A stretch of 64,000 bases of DNA from Oxytricha trifallax (lineage: Eukaryota; Ciliophora; Spirotrichea; Sporadotrichida; Oxytrichidae). The stretch is from assembly GCA_000711775.1 (NCBI GenBank), contig ARYC01017306.1, positions 1-64,000 of the forward strand, in the 5' to 3' direction. A program made the translations under genes and the position numbers. Shown here piece after piece: positions 11,804-23,290 of this stretch. Every line of letters starts with the position of its first letter. Within the stretch, counting starts at the first letter, position 1. The notes under the pieces were generated by a model that saw only the letters and a list, made by a program, of their open reading frames with translations, ran no database searches and had not been told where the DNA came from.

Positions 11804-12058
11804 TGTCACTAAATAATTACAAGTTTTGGCTTAAATCTTATCGCAATTTATATTAGTTTAATTTTTTGTATGAATTTATCATGCAAAAAAGCTTAAAGTT
11901 AAATATTCTACACTATAAATAGACTTTGAAATTTATTAAGACTTTTAATTCATTTAGAGACTTATATAAAACTTAAATTTATGAAAATATTCCAAAAAAT
12001 TATAGGAAATTAGAGATTTCTTTTATTCATTAGTTAAATTTATATGTTTAATAAACTC

Positions 12059-12484
12059 TCAACCATATCTAATCTTAGCGAGAGTGCTGTCAAGGCAGTC
12101 ATAGAGAGTTTGGCCTCCATCGTTAAACATTAAAACCATGAAAAGTCCCTTGTTGTAACAGTAGAAAGTAGTGCCCATTGCAATCAATAAGTCGTTAGTG
12201 TTTGTCACCCAACCCATAAAGTTAAATTAAAATATTTGTAATTAGTATAGAATATACCAGGATTTTAATATTCGTTTTTTTTATAGAAAGTAGAAGGATT
12301 TGTACCATAGCTTGATTTGAGCATATTGAGCCTCAAGAGCACCTCCGCATTGTACGTTCATAAAGAATAAACTAAGCATTAGGAACAGAATAGTTAATAA
12401 TTATTTTCATTTGACAATAAATTTTTTAAAAAACCTCATTTTAAGAATAGCTGTATTTGTGAAATTTTTAGAAGAGGATCTCAT
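12059..12484 (-). CDS. Small secreted protein P1 (paralogue of P2), three blocks
   Basis: Joining blocks at pointers CTATTCT (12444-12450/12387-12393) and ACTTT (12287-12291/12218-12222) gives a protein of about 100 residues. It starts MRSSSKNFTNTAILFLMLSL with a clear signal peptide ending near VQCGG. The mature part contains GWVTNTNDLLIAMGTTFYC and FNDGGQTLYDC, then a TGA at 12059-12061. The motif FYC-x8-VL-x-NDGG-x3-Y-x-C is shared with P2 (15676-16149); the last 35 residues align without gaps with about 14 identities. The family is unrecognised; two cysteines and the signal peptide suggest an extracellular or vesicular protein. The gene sits between the two halves of TOP3. Confidence 0.75.
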
Positions 12485-12653
12485 TTTACTAAATGATTAA
12501 TAATTCTATAATTATAAATAACTCTAATTTCTATATTATAACTGATGCAAGAAGATTCATTAAAGCTAATTCTTCTCTTTATTACAATTCATAATTTAAG
12601 AGATTTCACTATCATTTTTAATTAACAAATTAGTAAATCTATTATTTATTATG

Positions 12654-15468
12654 TCATTCTTTCATCAGCTTTTTCTTTAAGAATGCTTCGCATTAATCAT
12701 CTTTTGAATGCCTTTTCTTACCGCAAACCCCACAACCCTGTCTCTCTGTAGGTTTTACAATTTTTTCACTTTATGGTTAAGTTTGCTAATCTTTCTCCAA
12801 TTAAGATTCAATCAGCTCTCTGAGTTTATCTTTACTTTCTTTCTTGTTAATGATTATTGATTTGTCATTTTCTAACTTAGCTTATTACTTTTATAATGCT
12901 CTCTTAGCTTTCTTCTTTTCTAATTTTTTAATATTCTCCATTCCTTTCACTGTTTTAGGAGCATTCGATTCTTTCACAGTTTTTACTTTTTACTCGCTTT
13001 TTTAAGTTTTAAGTTATTTTTTCTACTCTTGAAGCATTAATTTCTTTTCACTTTCTTCTTATTCTTTCGCTATCTTTTTAACATGTTGTTTAATTTTTGT
13101 GCTACTTCTAAATAAAAGTTCATAGTTAATATCACAATATGATTCCTTTGATCTGTAAACGCAAAATGTACCATGATATTACCCGGTTTTAGGATCTTCA
13201 GTTAAGAGAGTGTCTTTCATAACTTAAGTTAACTTCTCTTTATCATAGAAGAATTTCACTTTCTTTATATCCCTATTGCATTATAAAACTTTTTAAGAAA
13301 TGTTTAATAAAAATAAGGCAATTTTGATTAAAAATATTATTATAATATCAACTTGTAATACCAAGTGCAAAACAGGATGGGCAACTTTCATTTGATACTT
13401 CTGCCTTTAAAATAGACCTAGGTACTGGTAGAGGATTAATACACTTAGGGAAACCTTAGCAACCAAAAAAGGGATTACCAGTCTTCCCACTAATCATCAT
13501 TACCATATCATTTTTATTGCATTTGTAGCACTTGCAGATTTTAGTGTTAGCTATTGAGTTTTTATTTCCGCGTTCTTAAGAGTTTTCCCCTAAAACTTGT
13601 TTCACTATTTCCTGTTATTTTTTTTCCTAATTAAAATTTAAGTTTTAGGAATCTCCTAAATCACCTGAAAATCTGAAAACTCCCTCTTTTTCATCTAATG
13701 TATACATATCATCAAATTGCTGCTTATAATTAACCTGAAGGTAATTCTTAATTTGATCCACTTTTCCACTAACTTAGTCATAGACACCCTCCATTTGAGT
13801 TAATGTTTCTTTTAGAAATTCATCTTTAGACTTTTTGCCCTCAGCAATCAATCTCATTTCTCTCTCCATTTAAGCTCTTAAGTATGGTTTATGTATATCT
13901 ACCCCGATTTCTTCATAAGCATCAATCAATGACTGACCAAGCAAAGTGGGCTTGAACTTTTTTCCTTGAACCATGGCATACTATCGCTCTTAAATCTTTT
14001 TAATGTGTTCATGAATAGTGGCATCAGTACCTATACCATTTTAGTCCATAGTATCTATTAAATCAGATTCAGACAAGTATTAAGGAGGCTTAGTCGTAGT
14101 TTTTGCTACTTTCAAGGAGTCATAAGTGATTTATTCTCCAACTTTAAAGTCTGGCAAAAGGGTGGAATCCCAAGTATCGAATGGAAAGATTTCAAGATAA
14201 TTTTTTTTCTCGACAATAAGACCTTAAGTTTAAAGTTACTCCTCTCCTATTTATATTTTAACAACAGTTTCCTAAGCTACGGCGTCTTTCGAAACTGAAG
14301 CTAAGAAATGTCTGCAGATCATGTCATATACTTTCACTTGATTAGGCGGTAAATTCAAAAACAAAAGCAAGAATCACTTTATCCAAATTAATTTGAATCA
14401 TTATACAATCTATAAATTGACTTTATCTTCTTCTTTCATAAATCTAACAGGATGAATGGGAGGATGGGCCTTATCATCTTACTTTCCATTTCTGGGCCCT
14501 CCATAATTATTTAATTCAAGTAATTTCTTTGTGAACCCTGAATAATCCTTATCATTATTCAACTCTTGAATAATCCTTCGCAAATTTATAGTTGGATGGT
14601 ACACATTTGTCTCTGTTCTTGGATAAGATATATAAGCTTTTCTATATAAATCCTCCATGTATTCCATTGCATGATCTGATGAAAAACCTAACTTTTTTGA
14701 AATTAACTTTTAGGCTTCAATTGTATTAAGAGGAGTTGGTCTGGGTCTATACTTTTCTGTTTTTGTATAATAAGATAATTAAAAATTACTAATTTTATAT
14801 TTTGAAATCTTTTTAATTGAGTTTTAGAATAAATACCAACAAACTTTAAAAATGACTATAGCGAATAAATTATATTTATTATAACATCAATAACAGCTGG
14901 ATTCATCCCTTTAATCTTACTATATAAATCTTCTATAATTTTCTTATCAAGTTCCTTTTCTCTAGTTGATATAAATTTAATAACTTGTTTAGGGACAAGT
15001 AAGATTTAGAACCATTTTGAGATTAATATTTTAAATTTCTTATTATATTATTTTTATTTTTTATTTTAGTTATAAAGAATTTATTGAATTATATCTAAAT
15101 ATATCTAAAGCTTGGAGATTGATGAAGAAATATTTATATAAAACATTTGAATTTAAGAGATTACTATTTTAAATAATTATTTGGTTTTCTTTAAAAAAAT
15201 TAAGACACATTATATACCCTTCCCATAATAAAATGTTTAGTCGTGTTTTCACTGCCTTCTTCTTTGGTATTATAAGAATGAACTAATTCTAACCTCCATG
15301 TTATTTCTGATTTGAAATTCTTAATTTTGTTATAATTATTCTCAAAATTATATTGTATTTTCATAATAATTATCAACCTATAAATTTTAAGGTAATTTAT
15401 TTTTTATTTATTATAGCTCTCTCAACAACAAAACCTAAGGTGGGAAATTAGCAGGGACCATAGCTTAA
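12654..15468 (-). CDS. TOP3: DNA topoisomerase III, C-terminal block (inverted)
   Basis: It begins with the pointer copy ATAGCTTAA (15460-15468, reverse complement TTAAGCTAT), reading LSYGPCQFPTLGFVVER, the direct continuation of the + strand half. Further blocks: RLELVHSYNTKEEGSENTTK (about 15310-15200), a block at about 15000-14880, the active-site block with TIEAQKLISKKLGFSS and AYISYPRTETN (about 14790-14400; Y of SYPRTE is the predicted catalytic tyrosine), and one long block (about 14350-13360) with DQNGIGTDATIHEHI and a C4 zinc-ribbon type motif (CKCYKCNKNDMVMM ... FFGCQGFPKC). A final block is Lys/Glu-rich and ends in a Cys/His knuckle, CGVCGKKRHSKDDQC, then TGA at 12654-12656. TAA/TAG encode many Gln residues. 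The whole half is inverted relative to the N-terminal blocks. Confidence 0.92.
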
Positions 15469-15675
15469 TATCTGAAGATTATAAAAATTACTAAAATTAT
15501 TCATAAAAATAACATATATTGAAGCTCTTTTATAATAGAAATATTACTTTATTCTTATAAGCAGTGTTAAATAGATCCAGTATAATAGAGGAGATAAGCA
15601 AAAGTTTATTTTAAAATACTACATTGATATTATAATTAGAGTAATTAAATTTATAAATAAATATTGGAAATAATA

Positions 15676-16149
15676 ATGTTGAAAAAACAGCAATATAGTG
15701 CACTCACTCTTGCTATCATGATTTCATTCTTATAATTTATTTATATCGCATATGAGGAATATATAAAACTATGCAAAAGAATTTAATACACACAATAATT
15801 TTTAATATTCTTGGTCATTATGCACTCTGGAGTAACTCAAGCAGCCCCACTTCCTAAGCTTTCAGTGAAAATATTTACTTGAATTAATCTTCTTAAAATA
15901 TCTCCCCCCCCCATTTATCTCAATAAATAGTTCATTATTGTGAAAGTACCTGAAGTAGCAACAAGTGTAGGCTAATCTATAATGAACTGGTACCAAAATT
16001 AATGGTTCTTTTTAATGCGTTCCATCTATGACTTCTACTGCGCTACAGTTGCATGGACCTACGTAGTCCTCTATAACGATGGAGGGGCCAACTTCTACAA
16101 GTGCTATTACTCAGTACCCTACAATATTCAATGGGGATTTGTTTGGTGA
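15676..16149 (+). CDS. Small secreted protein P2 (paralogue of P1), three blocks
   Basis: Pointers ATTCTT (15726-15731/15807-15812) and GTGAAA (15865-15870/15940-15945) join three blocks in frame into a protein of about 105 residues. It starts MLKKQQYSALTLAIMISFLV (signal peptide, probable cleavage near VTQA). The mature part has NWYQNQWFF, DFYCATVAWTYVVLYNDGG, then YKCYYS, ending FVW at TGA 16147-16149. The first IES interrupts the signal-peptide core as in P1. The gene lies just beyond the inverted TOP3 half, in opposite orientation to P1. The second IES contains a run of about nine C. Function unknown. Confidence 0.75.
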
Positions 16150-16863
16150 ATACTAAAATTACACTGATTCATTCACAAAATAATCAGTGAAACAAAAACT
16201 ATAACTTAATATACAAAATTAGGAATAAAGTTAAGGCAAGTTATGATTGTAATACTGGAATGCTGAGATTGATTGACTTAAAAAATACATGGACTGGATA
16301 TAACATTGTGGTTTGAGCATATTATGATTCATTATTTTAACATAACCTTAAATCTAAAAATATTTCTTGGTCTATGTCTTTTATGATTACATTTAATTTA
16401 GTTCTATAAGTCAGGCCTTATAATTGTTATTCATATCATTTTATTTAAAATAATAGTCAAGATTATCTGTTTTATTATTTTTAGACAAAAACGTTAGTCA
16501 TAAACCTCACTATCATTTTTATAATTTTATTGATATACTATTTCTTCTGCTTATAAAAATCACTTATATTTCCTATCATAGAGTTAGAAATGAATTAGAG
16601 ATGTATGAATTTATCATGAATTTTCTAGTATATCCTAAAATTGTTATTATAAGAATCTGAGACGATAGGAAAATATAATATATGGGATTTATCTACACAA
16701 ATGTCTTTGGATGAGTTAAATAATTACTGCAAGTGAAATAATAAATTGAGATTGAAATATTAACGCGTTTGTCTTTGCAACTTAGCAAAATACGAAACCT
16801 TGATCAGAATAAAAGATCCTCCTCTTCTTCGTATTATTTTCATAATTTTTATTATCTCATTAT
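16150..16863. other. AT-rich spacer, nothing recognised
   Basis: Lies between P2 and the MITE. No coding-like stretch, palindrome or RNA-like segment was recognised on either strand. Confidence 0.5.
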
Positions 16864-17127
16864 AAAACCCCATAGATCAATTAAGACATGAGAATTGGGG
16901 TTAAGAACAATTAAATTAAGAATTAATTATAATTGGCGTATAATTATAATGTTTGGGCTAATTATTAAAACTATTGGCTCGATTAATTGTCCTTATAAAG
17001 TAAACCAATCAGGGTGTGTTAATTTGATTTTAGCCTAATTTTTTATATTATTAGCCAATTATAATTAAATTTTAATATAATTGTTCTCAACTCCTATCCT
17101 CGCTTCTTAATTGATCTATGGGGTTTT
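16864..17127. mobile_element. 264-bp MITE with AAAACCCC termini, copy 1
   Basis: It starts AAAACCCCATAGATCAATTA and ends with the near-perfect inverse, TTGATCTATGGGGTTTT. The terminal inverted repeats run about 50 bp (to AACAATTA). There is no coding capacity. A second 264-bp copy at 45257-45520 is in the opposite orientation, and the interiors clearly match (both contain the GTTTGGGCTAATTATTAAA and CAGGGTGTGT segments). The telomere-like AAAACCCC ends resemble TBE termini, suggesting mobilisation by a TBE-type transposase, though the rest of the TIR differs from TBE. It ends about 5 bp from the last in-frame TGA of the V-ATPase D gene. Confidence 0.85.
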
Positions 17128-17131
17128 AAAA

Positions 17132-18138
17132 TCATTATATTTTTTAGCCCATTTAATCCCAATAAAATATTATGATATAAGTAATAAATTCGTTTCCAAA
17201 AATAGACTCTGAACCTTCCTCTTGTTGGTCTTGTTAGCCGGCATTATTGCTTCTGAGGTCAGCCTGCTTTTGCTGCTCGAGCTTCTCGCTCTTCTTGTTA
17301 TCTGTGACTCTCTTTAGTCTGAAGAAATCTTCTCTGCTTTCCTCGTCCAACTCCTTGTCAATGTAGTTAATGGTGAATTCAATTCTGGGAATGACGACGT
17401 ACTCGAGGGCATTACATCTTCTGTTGGTGACCTTGATGACCTCATCGAGGGTAATGAATTGGGTTTGAAGAGAAGCGATATCTACTAATATCTTCAGGAA
17501 CTTTTGGAATCTAAAAATGTATTGTATACATTTAATCACTGATACATTTTGCTTAAATAGCAAGATTATCTGCAGGTTTATCAAACTTAAAGTATGCATA
17601 AAATAATGAATCTTTCTTTGCAGCGTTGAATAGCTTGACCACCACCAGTAAGACCGAGCATTTGTCTATCATCACCTTGATCGTCAGCATCTCCTCTCAA
17701 AGTGAAGATTGGCAAGTGAACACCAGCCACGTTTTCTGAGGTCACATTCAATCTCACGTTTGTTCTGGTCTTCACGGAGTCGAGGACTGACTTGGAGAAA
17801 TCTCCAGCAGCGAAGTTAGCCTCTGCCAATGCGATCAAGGCGGCATTGTACTCCTTACCCATTAATTTATAAAAATAAATCATATTATAACTGACCTATT
17901 TAAGAGAAACTAAATCGAAAAATATACAAACGTTTTAATATTAAAAAGTTTGGCAATTAGCATTAATATAGTAAATCATTTTCTTCTTTGTCTCAAGAAT
18001 CTTGGATAAGATTTCTCTGAAAGATTTCTTGAGTGCATCAGACTTCTTCTTCAATAAATCGAAACCCTTCTTGGCTCCGACCTTCTTTTGCTTGAAGACA
18101 GCCAAGTTCATTCTTGAGGGCAAGATAGCTTTTGACAT
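17132..18138 (-). CDS. V-type H+-ATPase subunit D
   Basis: This is the central-stalk (rotor) subunit of the vacuolar proton pump. Three blocks in normal order. Block 1 starts MSKAILPSRMNLAVFKQKKV (ATG at 18138), with LLKKKSDALKKSFREIL. Pointer AATG (17977-17980/17860-17863) joins KKM to GKEYNAALIALAEANFAA. Pointer AGATTC (17608-17613/17507-17512) joins RCKERF to QKFLKILVDIASLQTQF. The segment EVIKVTNRRCNALEYVVIP matches the conserved C-terminal half. IES lengths are 117 and 101 bp. The conserved protein should end near SNNAGQQDQQEEGSESIF (about 17200), but the next in-frame TGA is at 17132-17134, so the real stop may come from a block not identified. Confidence 0.93.
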
Positions 18139-18169
18139 ATTTTTATTTAATAATATTGTCAAATAGGAA

Positions 18170-18534
18170 TAATTTATCTCTAAATAAGGGAAGATTTCTT
18201 AGAGTTTTTTTATAACTTTTTTATGCATGATAATTAATGCTTTCAAGAAAAATTGTATCAATATATTTATCTTCAATTTATATATGGAAAGTTAATCTTC
18301 TCATATCAAGACTTACTTTTAATTACATTAATTAGGAAAAATTTAATAATTATTAAATTTTCTATGAATTATCTTAATTCCTTTTATTAACAATATATTC
18401 AAGCAACTAAAACTTTCTGTTTTTTCTTAAATTTATTATTTGAATAATATTATATGATATGAGCTCTTGTACAAACTATATATTCATTGATTTATGTCTT
18501 ACTCTAATTAATAATCTTATTACACATAGTATTT
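18170..18534. other. AT-rich intergenic spacer
   Basis: Lies between the V-ATPase D start and the PP2A stop. No gene or repeat recognised. Confidence 0.5.
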
Positions 18535-19793
<1,259 letters not shown>

Positions 19794-20115
19794 TTCTTAT
19801 AAGAGATATTATTATACATACATATATAAAACGTGGAATTTATGGAAAGTTTTAGTAAATTAATATAGATTTAAAGTTTATCATAATATTTTTAATAAAT
19901 GGTTATTAATAAAGAGATAGTTTCTTGAATAAATGTGTTAATATGTAAGTGTTATAGTAGCTAAAGCGAGAGAACGACTCCCTATTTAAATAATTTAAAT
20001 ATATTTATAATTACTGCAATTTAAGCCCAATTTATTCTCAGCTTTATTAATTAGAAAAAATAATATTTATAAAAGATTCATCCAAATTTCAAATGCTTAT
20101 TGATATATAAATTAT
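19794..20115. other. AT-rich spacer
   Basis: Lies between the PP2A start and the end of the NAP1 N-terminal block. Nothing recognised. Confidence 0.5.
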
Positions 20116-20733
20116 TCTTCATCCTTCTCCTTAACGAGTTCCCAAATCATTTGGTTGTTCTTCATGCTTCTGAACCAGAAGTCGGGGATGCCCTCGACTC
20201 CCTTGAGGTTGTCAACATCAAGTGCCTTGTCGGCTTCAGCATCTTCCTTCTTGTCATCAGCTTTCTTGGTGACAATTGACATACTTTATTTTAAACGTTT
20301 ACAATAATACACTATTATGAAATGAACTATATCAATTATCAGTAAAATAATGAATAAGAGCACATTCTTCTTCGAGCTTCTTGTGTGAAACATCAAAAGT
20401 AGAAACGAAAGCGGCGAAGTCCTTGGTCTCTCCTGACACAATAGCCTTTCTCTGGTCGTAAAGTGGCTTCTTCTTGGCTGCGATTTGGGCGTCAAGAGCC
20501 TTAATCTCCTCCTCGAATTGATCGGAGAGCTTTGATCTCCATTAAAATGATACTATAAAACTTATGGTTCTTTTATGATGAGATCTCTTGTCGGATAGCA
20601 CCTTCAATACCTTGAATCTATTTTGGACGTTAGCGGGCATTTGAGCGATGATCTTGATCATTTTTTGCTCGATTTCCTTTTCTTCGTCGTCGATATCGGG
20701 GACACCTGTTGCTAGGTTCTTGTCAGCCTCCAT
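20116..20733 (-). CDS. NAP1: Nucleosome assembly protein 1, N-terminal block (permuted gene)
   Basis: This is a histone H2A-H2B chaperone. It starts MEADKNLATGVPDIDDEEKE (ATG 20733) and continues through QMPANVQNRFKVLKVLSDKR. After an IES near 20520-20580 follows EEEIKALDAQIAAKKKPLYD with FAAFVSTFDVS, and after a second IES comes GVEGIPDFWFRSMKNNQMIW (compare the NAP signature GIPEFWLTAMKNN). The block ends at the 16-base pointer TCTTCATCCTTCTCCT (20116-20131; reverse complement AGGAGAAGGATGAAGA). The rest of the protein lies upstream in transcription direction at 21745-21066, so the halves are in reversed order on the same strand. Confidence 0.9.
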
Positions 20734-21065
20734 TTGTTCTATCTATATTATTTAATAATAAACTTTGATCACTTTTACTATCACTTATCTAATAAGCAAT
20801 TCAATCAATCAGAAAGAAAATTCAGTGAATTGCTCCATAATATGAGGGAATTCAGGAAATAATCACAAAAATGATCATTATAAGACTGGATTGGTAGGGA
20901 AGCCAAGAAGAATTGAAAAATTTATTGGTAAATAACTTATTATTCCGAATTAGAAAATATCTGGGAGCTTGTTACTCCATAAATCAATACTGAAATATAT
21001 ATGCCTCATAAATTGCTCATTCAATAATAATAAATATTTTAAAAAACGTACACTATTTTGATAAA
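20734..21065. other. Spacer between the two NAP1 blocks
   Basis: AT-rich DNA separating the permuted halves of NAP1. No further coding block recognised. If rearrangement joins the halves as proposed, it is discarded or becomes flanking sequence. Confidence 0.5.
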
Positions 21066-21745
21066 TCAATGATTATTTTATTGTTATCTTGATTGTTGTT
21101 TGCATTCTTGTTGACCTTCGGCACCAGCAGCACCGGCAGGGCCCCCCTTAGCAGCTTTATCAGCTCCCTTGCCCTTCTTCTTGGGTTTCTTATCTTCAGC
21201 ATCGGAGTCATCTCCGCTACCATCTCCACCTTCCTCACTGTCGTCTTCTTCGCCCATCATATCTGGGTCGTAGAGGTCGTCGTTAAGTCCAAGATAGTAT
21301 TCGAGGGCGTCTGGAATAAGAACATCATCGATATCTTCAGCCAAGTTCATGGCTTGATCGAGTTTGTCCATAAGTTCGTTTTCCTCCTCACTCTCAAGAG
21401 CAGCATCCTCAGCTGGGGCCTTTCTGCTGGTGAACACATTGAAGAATGAATCAGCTTCAACGGTCTTGACAATGGTTCTGGTCTCGTTGGTCTTCTTGTT
21501 CTTCTGCTTCTTCTTGATCTTCTTCTTGGTTGGGTCCTTACCCTCAGACCATTAGATCTCAGTTCCCTCGGTCTTCTCAACTTCATCGTTGTCACCCTTG
21601 TAGTGAACCTTCAGGGAGAGGACGGAGTTGGTGAAGAAATCGTTGGCGTCGAATTGGAAGTTCACTGTCAAGATCTTGTTTGGGGTGTCGACCTTCTCGG
21701 AGTCGATGTGTCTGATGTGCTTAAGGATCTCTTCATCCTTCTCCT
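21066..21745 (-). CDS. NAP1: Nucleosome assembly protein 1, C-terminal block (permuted gene)
   Basis: It begins with the second pointer copy (21730-21745) and reads EEKDEEILKHIRHIDTEKVD; joining to the N block gives ELVKEKDEEILKHIRH in frame. It continues NKILTVNFQFDANDFFTNSV, then EGTEIQWSEGKDPTKKK with TAA as Gln, DSFFNVFTSRKAP, and a long acidic tail (EEDDSEEGGDGSGDDSDAED) with Lys/Ala/Gly-rich sequence. The tail reads ECKQQ, the prenylation-type ending of many NAP1 proteins. Here it is followed by SRQQQNNH before TGA (21066-21068), so either the CaaX box is internal or the true terminus differs. No IES is seen in this block. Confidence 0.9.
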
Positions 21746-21769
21746 CCTCCTCTCATATAATATACCAAT

Positions 21770-22227
21770 CATTTAAAATCAATTGTAAAACAAATAGATA
21801 GAAGTTCACCTATTTCTGCTTAATTTTTATGAACTTAATTATAAGTAGATATATATCGTTTAATGAGTAAGATTTGTAATCCTAATTCAAAAATAGAAAT
21901 TTAATAGACATTAGCTTTTATTTGGGGCAGGATTAAGTACAGTAAGAATGAATAAAATTAACATATTATATGCATATATAGACAATCCTGCATTTAAATT
22001 TAAACCTTGACAAATTACTATAATATCTTTTCCTCGGAATATTAACAACCTCATAAGAAATAGACTTCAAAAATATTCCCTTATACTATAATTAAATTGC
22101 TTGTTTAATTTCTAATAATCTTTTAATGATGAATATCAAATTATTTTTATAAATATTTTTCTAGTAAGTGCTCAACCTGATCTCAAAAATAATATATAGT
22201 TGAAGTAAATATAAAGTATTTATTTAA
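21770..22227. other. AT-rich spacer
   Basis: Lies between the NAP1 C-terminal block and gene X. No coding or structural signal noticed. Confidence 0.5.
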
Positions 22228-22850
22228 AAGTTGAGATGACAGAGATACCAGGCATCACCTTCCTTATCAGCCAAGAACTTTGAGAAAGAAGCAGGTTTTT
22301 AAACCTTTGGACCCACCTTGAATTGCCACACGCAACCATCAATATCTGAATATCCCAAAAATGGCTTCCAGTCTTCGAAGTGTAAACAAAACATACATTT
22401 AATGTATAAATATACTAAAATACAATTATTAAAGTGCTCTGGTTCGTTGGTTGGGAGGGGCATCTGTCTGATGTTTGCAATAAGGTACCTGTTGCTGGCT
22501 TTATCATATACGAATTGTGATTTGTATTGAGGAATAAAACAAATATACTCAATAAAAATATCTAATGAGTGTAGAAGATGTCGAGGAGCTTGGATCTTTC
22601 CCAGACGGCATCAGTTCTGAGAATAAAGTCCTTCTTGTACTGATTCCAGTCAACGTTTCTCACAGAAAAGTCGTAGTTCTTTGGCATCTTCAATGGGCGT
22701 CTAATTATTATCTTATATAAAATTTACCATGTTTTATGATAAAATTCTAATCCAATATAAGTATAGTCTACCTCTCACCACATTGTCACTAGCATGCTCG
22801 TCTTTTCTTTCGACCTTTCTTGCGAAGTTATCTACAACTTGATTATATAT
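22228..22850 (-). CDS. Gene X, N-terminal block set (permuted, unrecognised)
   Basis: Blocks on the - strand in order: VVDNFARKVERKDEHASDN (about 22847-22770); after pointer TAGAC, RRPLKMPKNYDFSVRNVDWN with FILRTDAVWERSKLLD (about 22700-22570); YKSQFVYDKASNRYLIANIR (about 22525-22430); and FLGYSDIDGCVWQFKVGPKV with FSKFLADKEGDAWYLCHLNF (about 22390-22228). It ends at the 10-base pointer AAGTTGAGAT (22228-22237). No start codon was found upstream of VVDNF, so a 5' block is missing or elsewhere. The family is not recognised; the composition is soluble, with no signal peptide or membrane segment in what is visible. Confidence 0.7.
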
Positions 22851-23290
22851 ATATATAATTGTATGTAAAATTATAAATGAAATTTATATAATTGATCGTA
22901 AATACTCATCTTTAATTAATTTATTATAATTTTTAGGCTATATTTGTTTATAATAATCCATTCAAAATTCATTCATTTAAATCATGCATTTTTGTGTTTA
23001 AATATTAGGCAGAATAAATATAAAATATATTGCCACTTTCTTTATGATATTTACAATAAATATGAAATGAATTTGTAAATCAGGTTTTAAGATCATAAAA
23101 TAGTATATGTATAGCAATTTAATATATAAATTACTATATGTAAAATTATATTAATTAATTAGATGTAAGAGTTAAATAATTGTAGGTTAAATATTAATAT
23201 TCCTCTAAAACATTGAGGAATAGTGTGTATAAAACTACTGCATCCGATTAACCCAACAAGACACAATAGTTATTATGCATCCACTGTTCT

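Noticed and set aside
12059-12484. P1 as an exon of TOP3, because it lies between its halves on the same strand as the C-half
   Set aside because: It has its own start, signal peptide and TGA stop, and matches P2, not any topoisomerase segment.
21093-21595. Open frames opposite or out of frame with NAP1 (e.g. 21093-21449 +, 21347-21595 -)
   Set aside because: They are shadows of the Lys/Glu-rich NAP1 coding block and have no motif or homology of their own.
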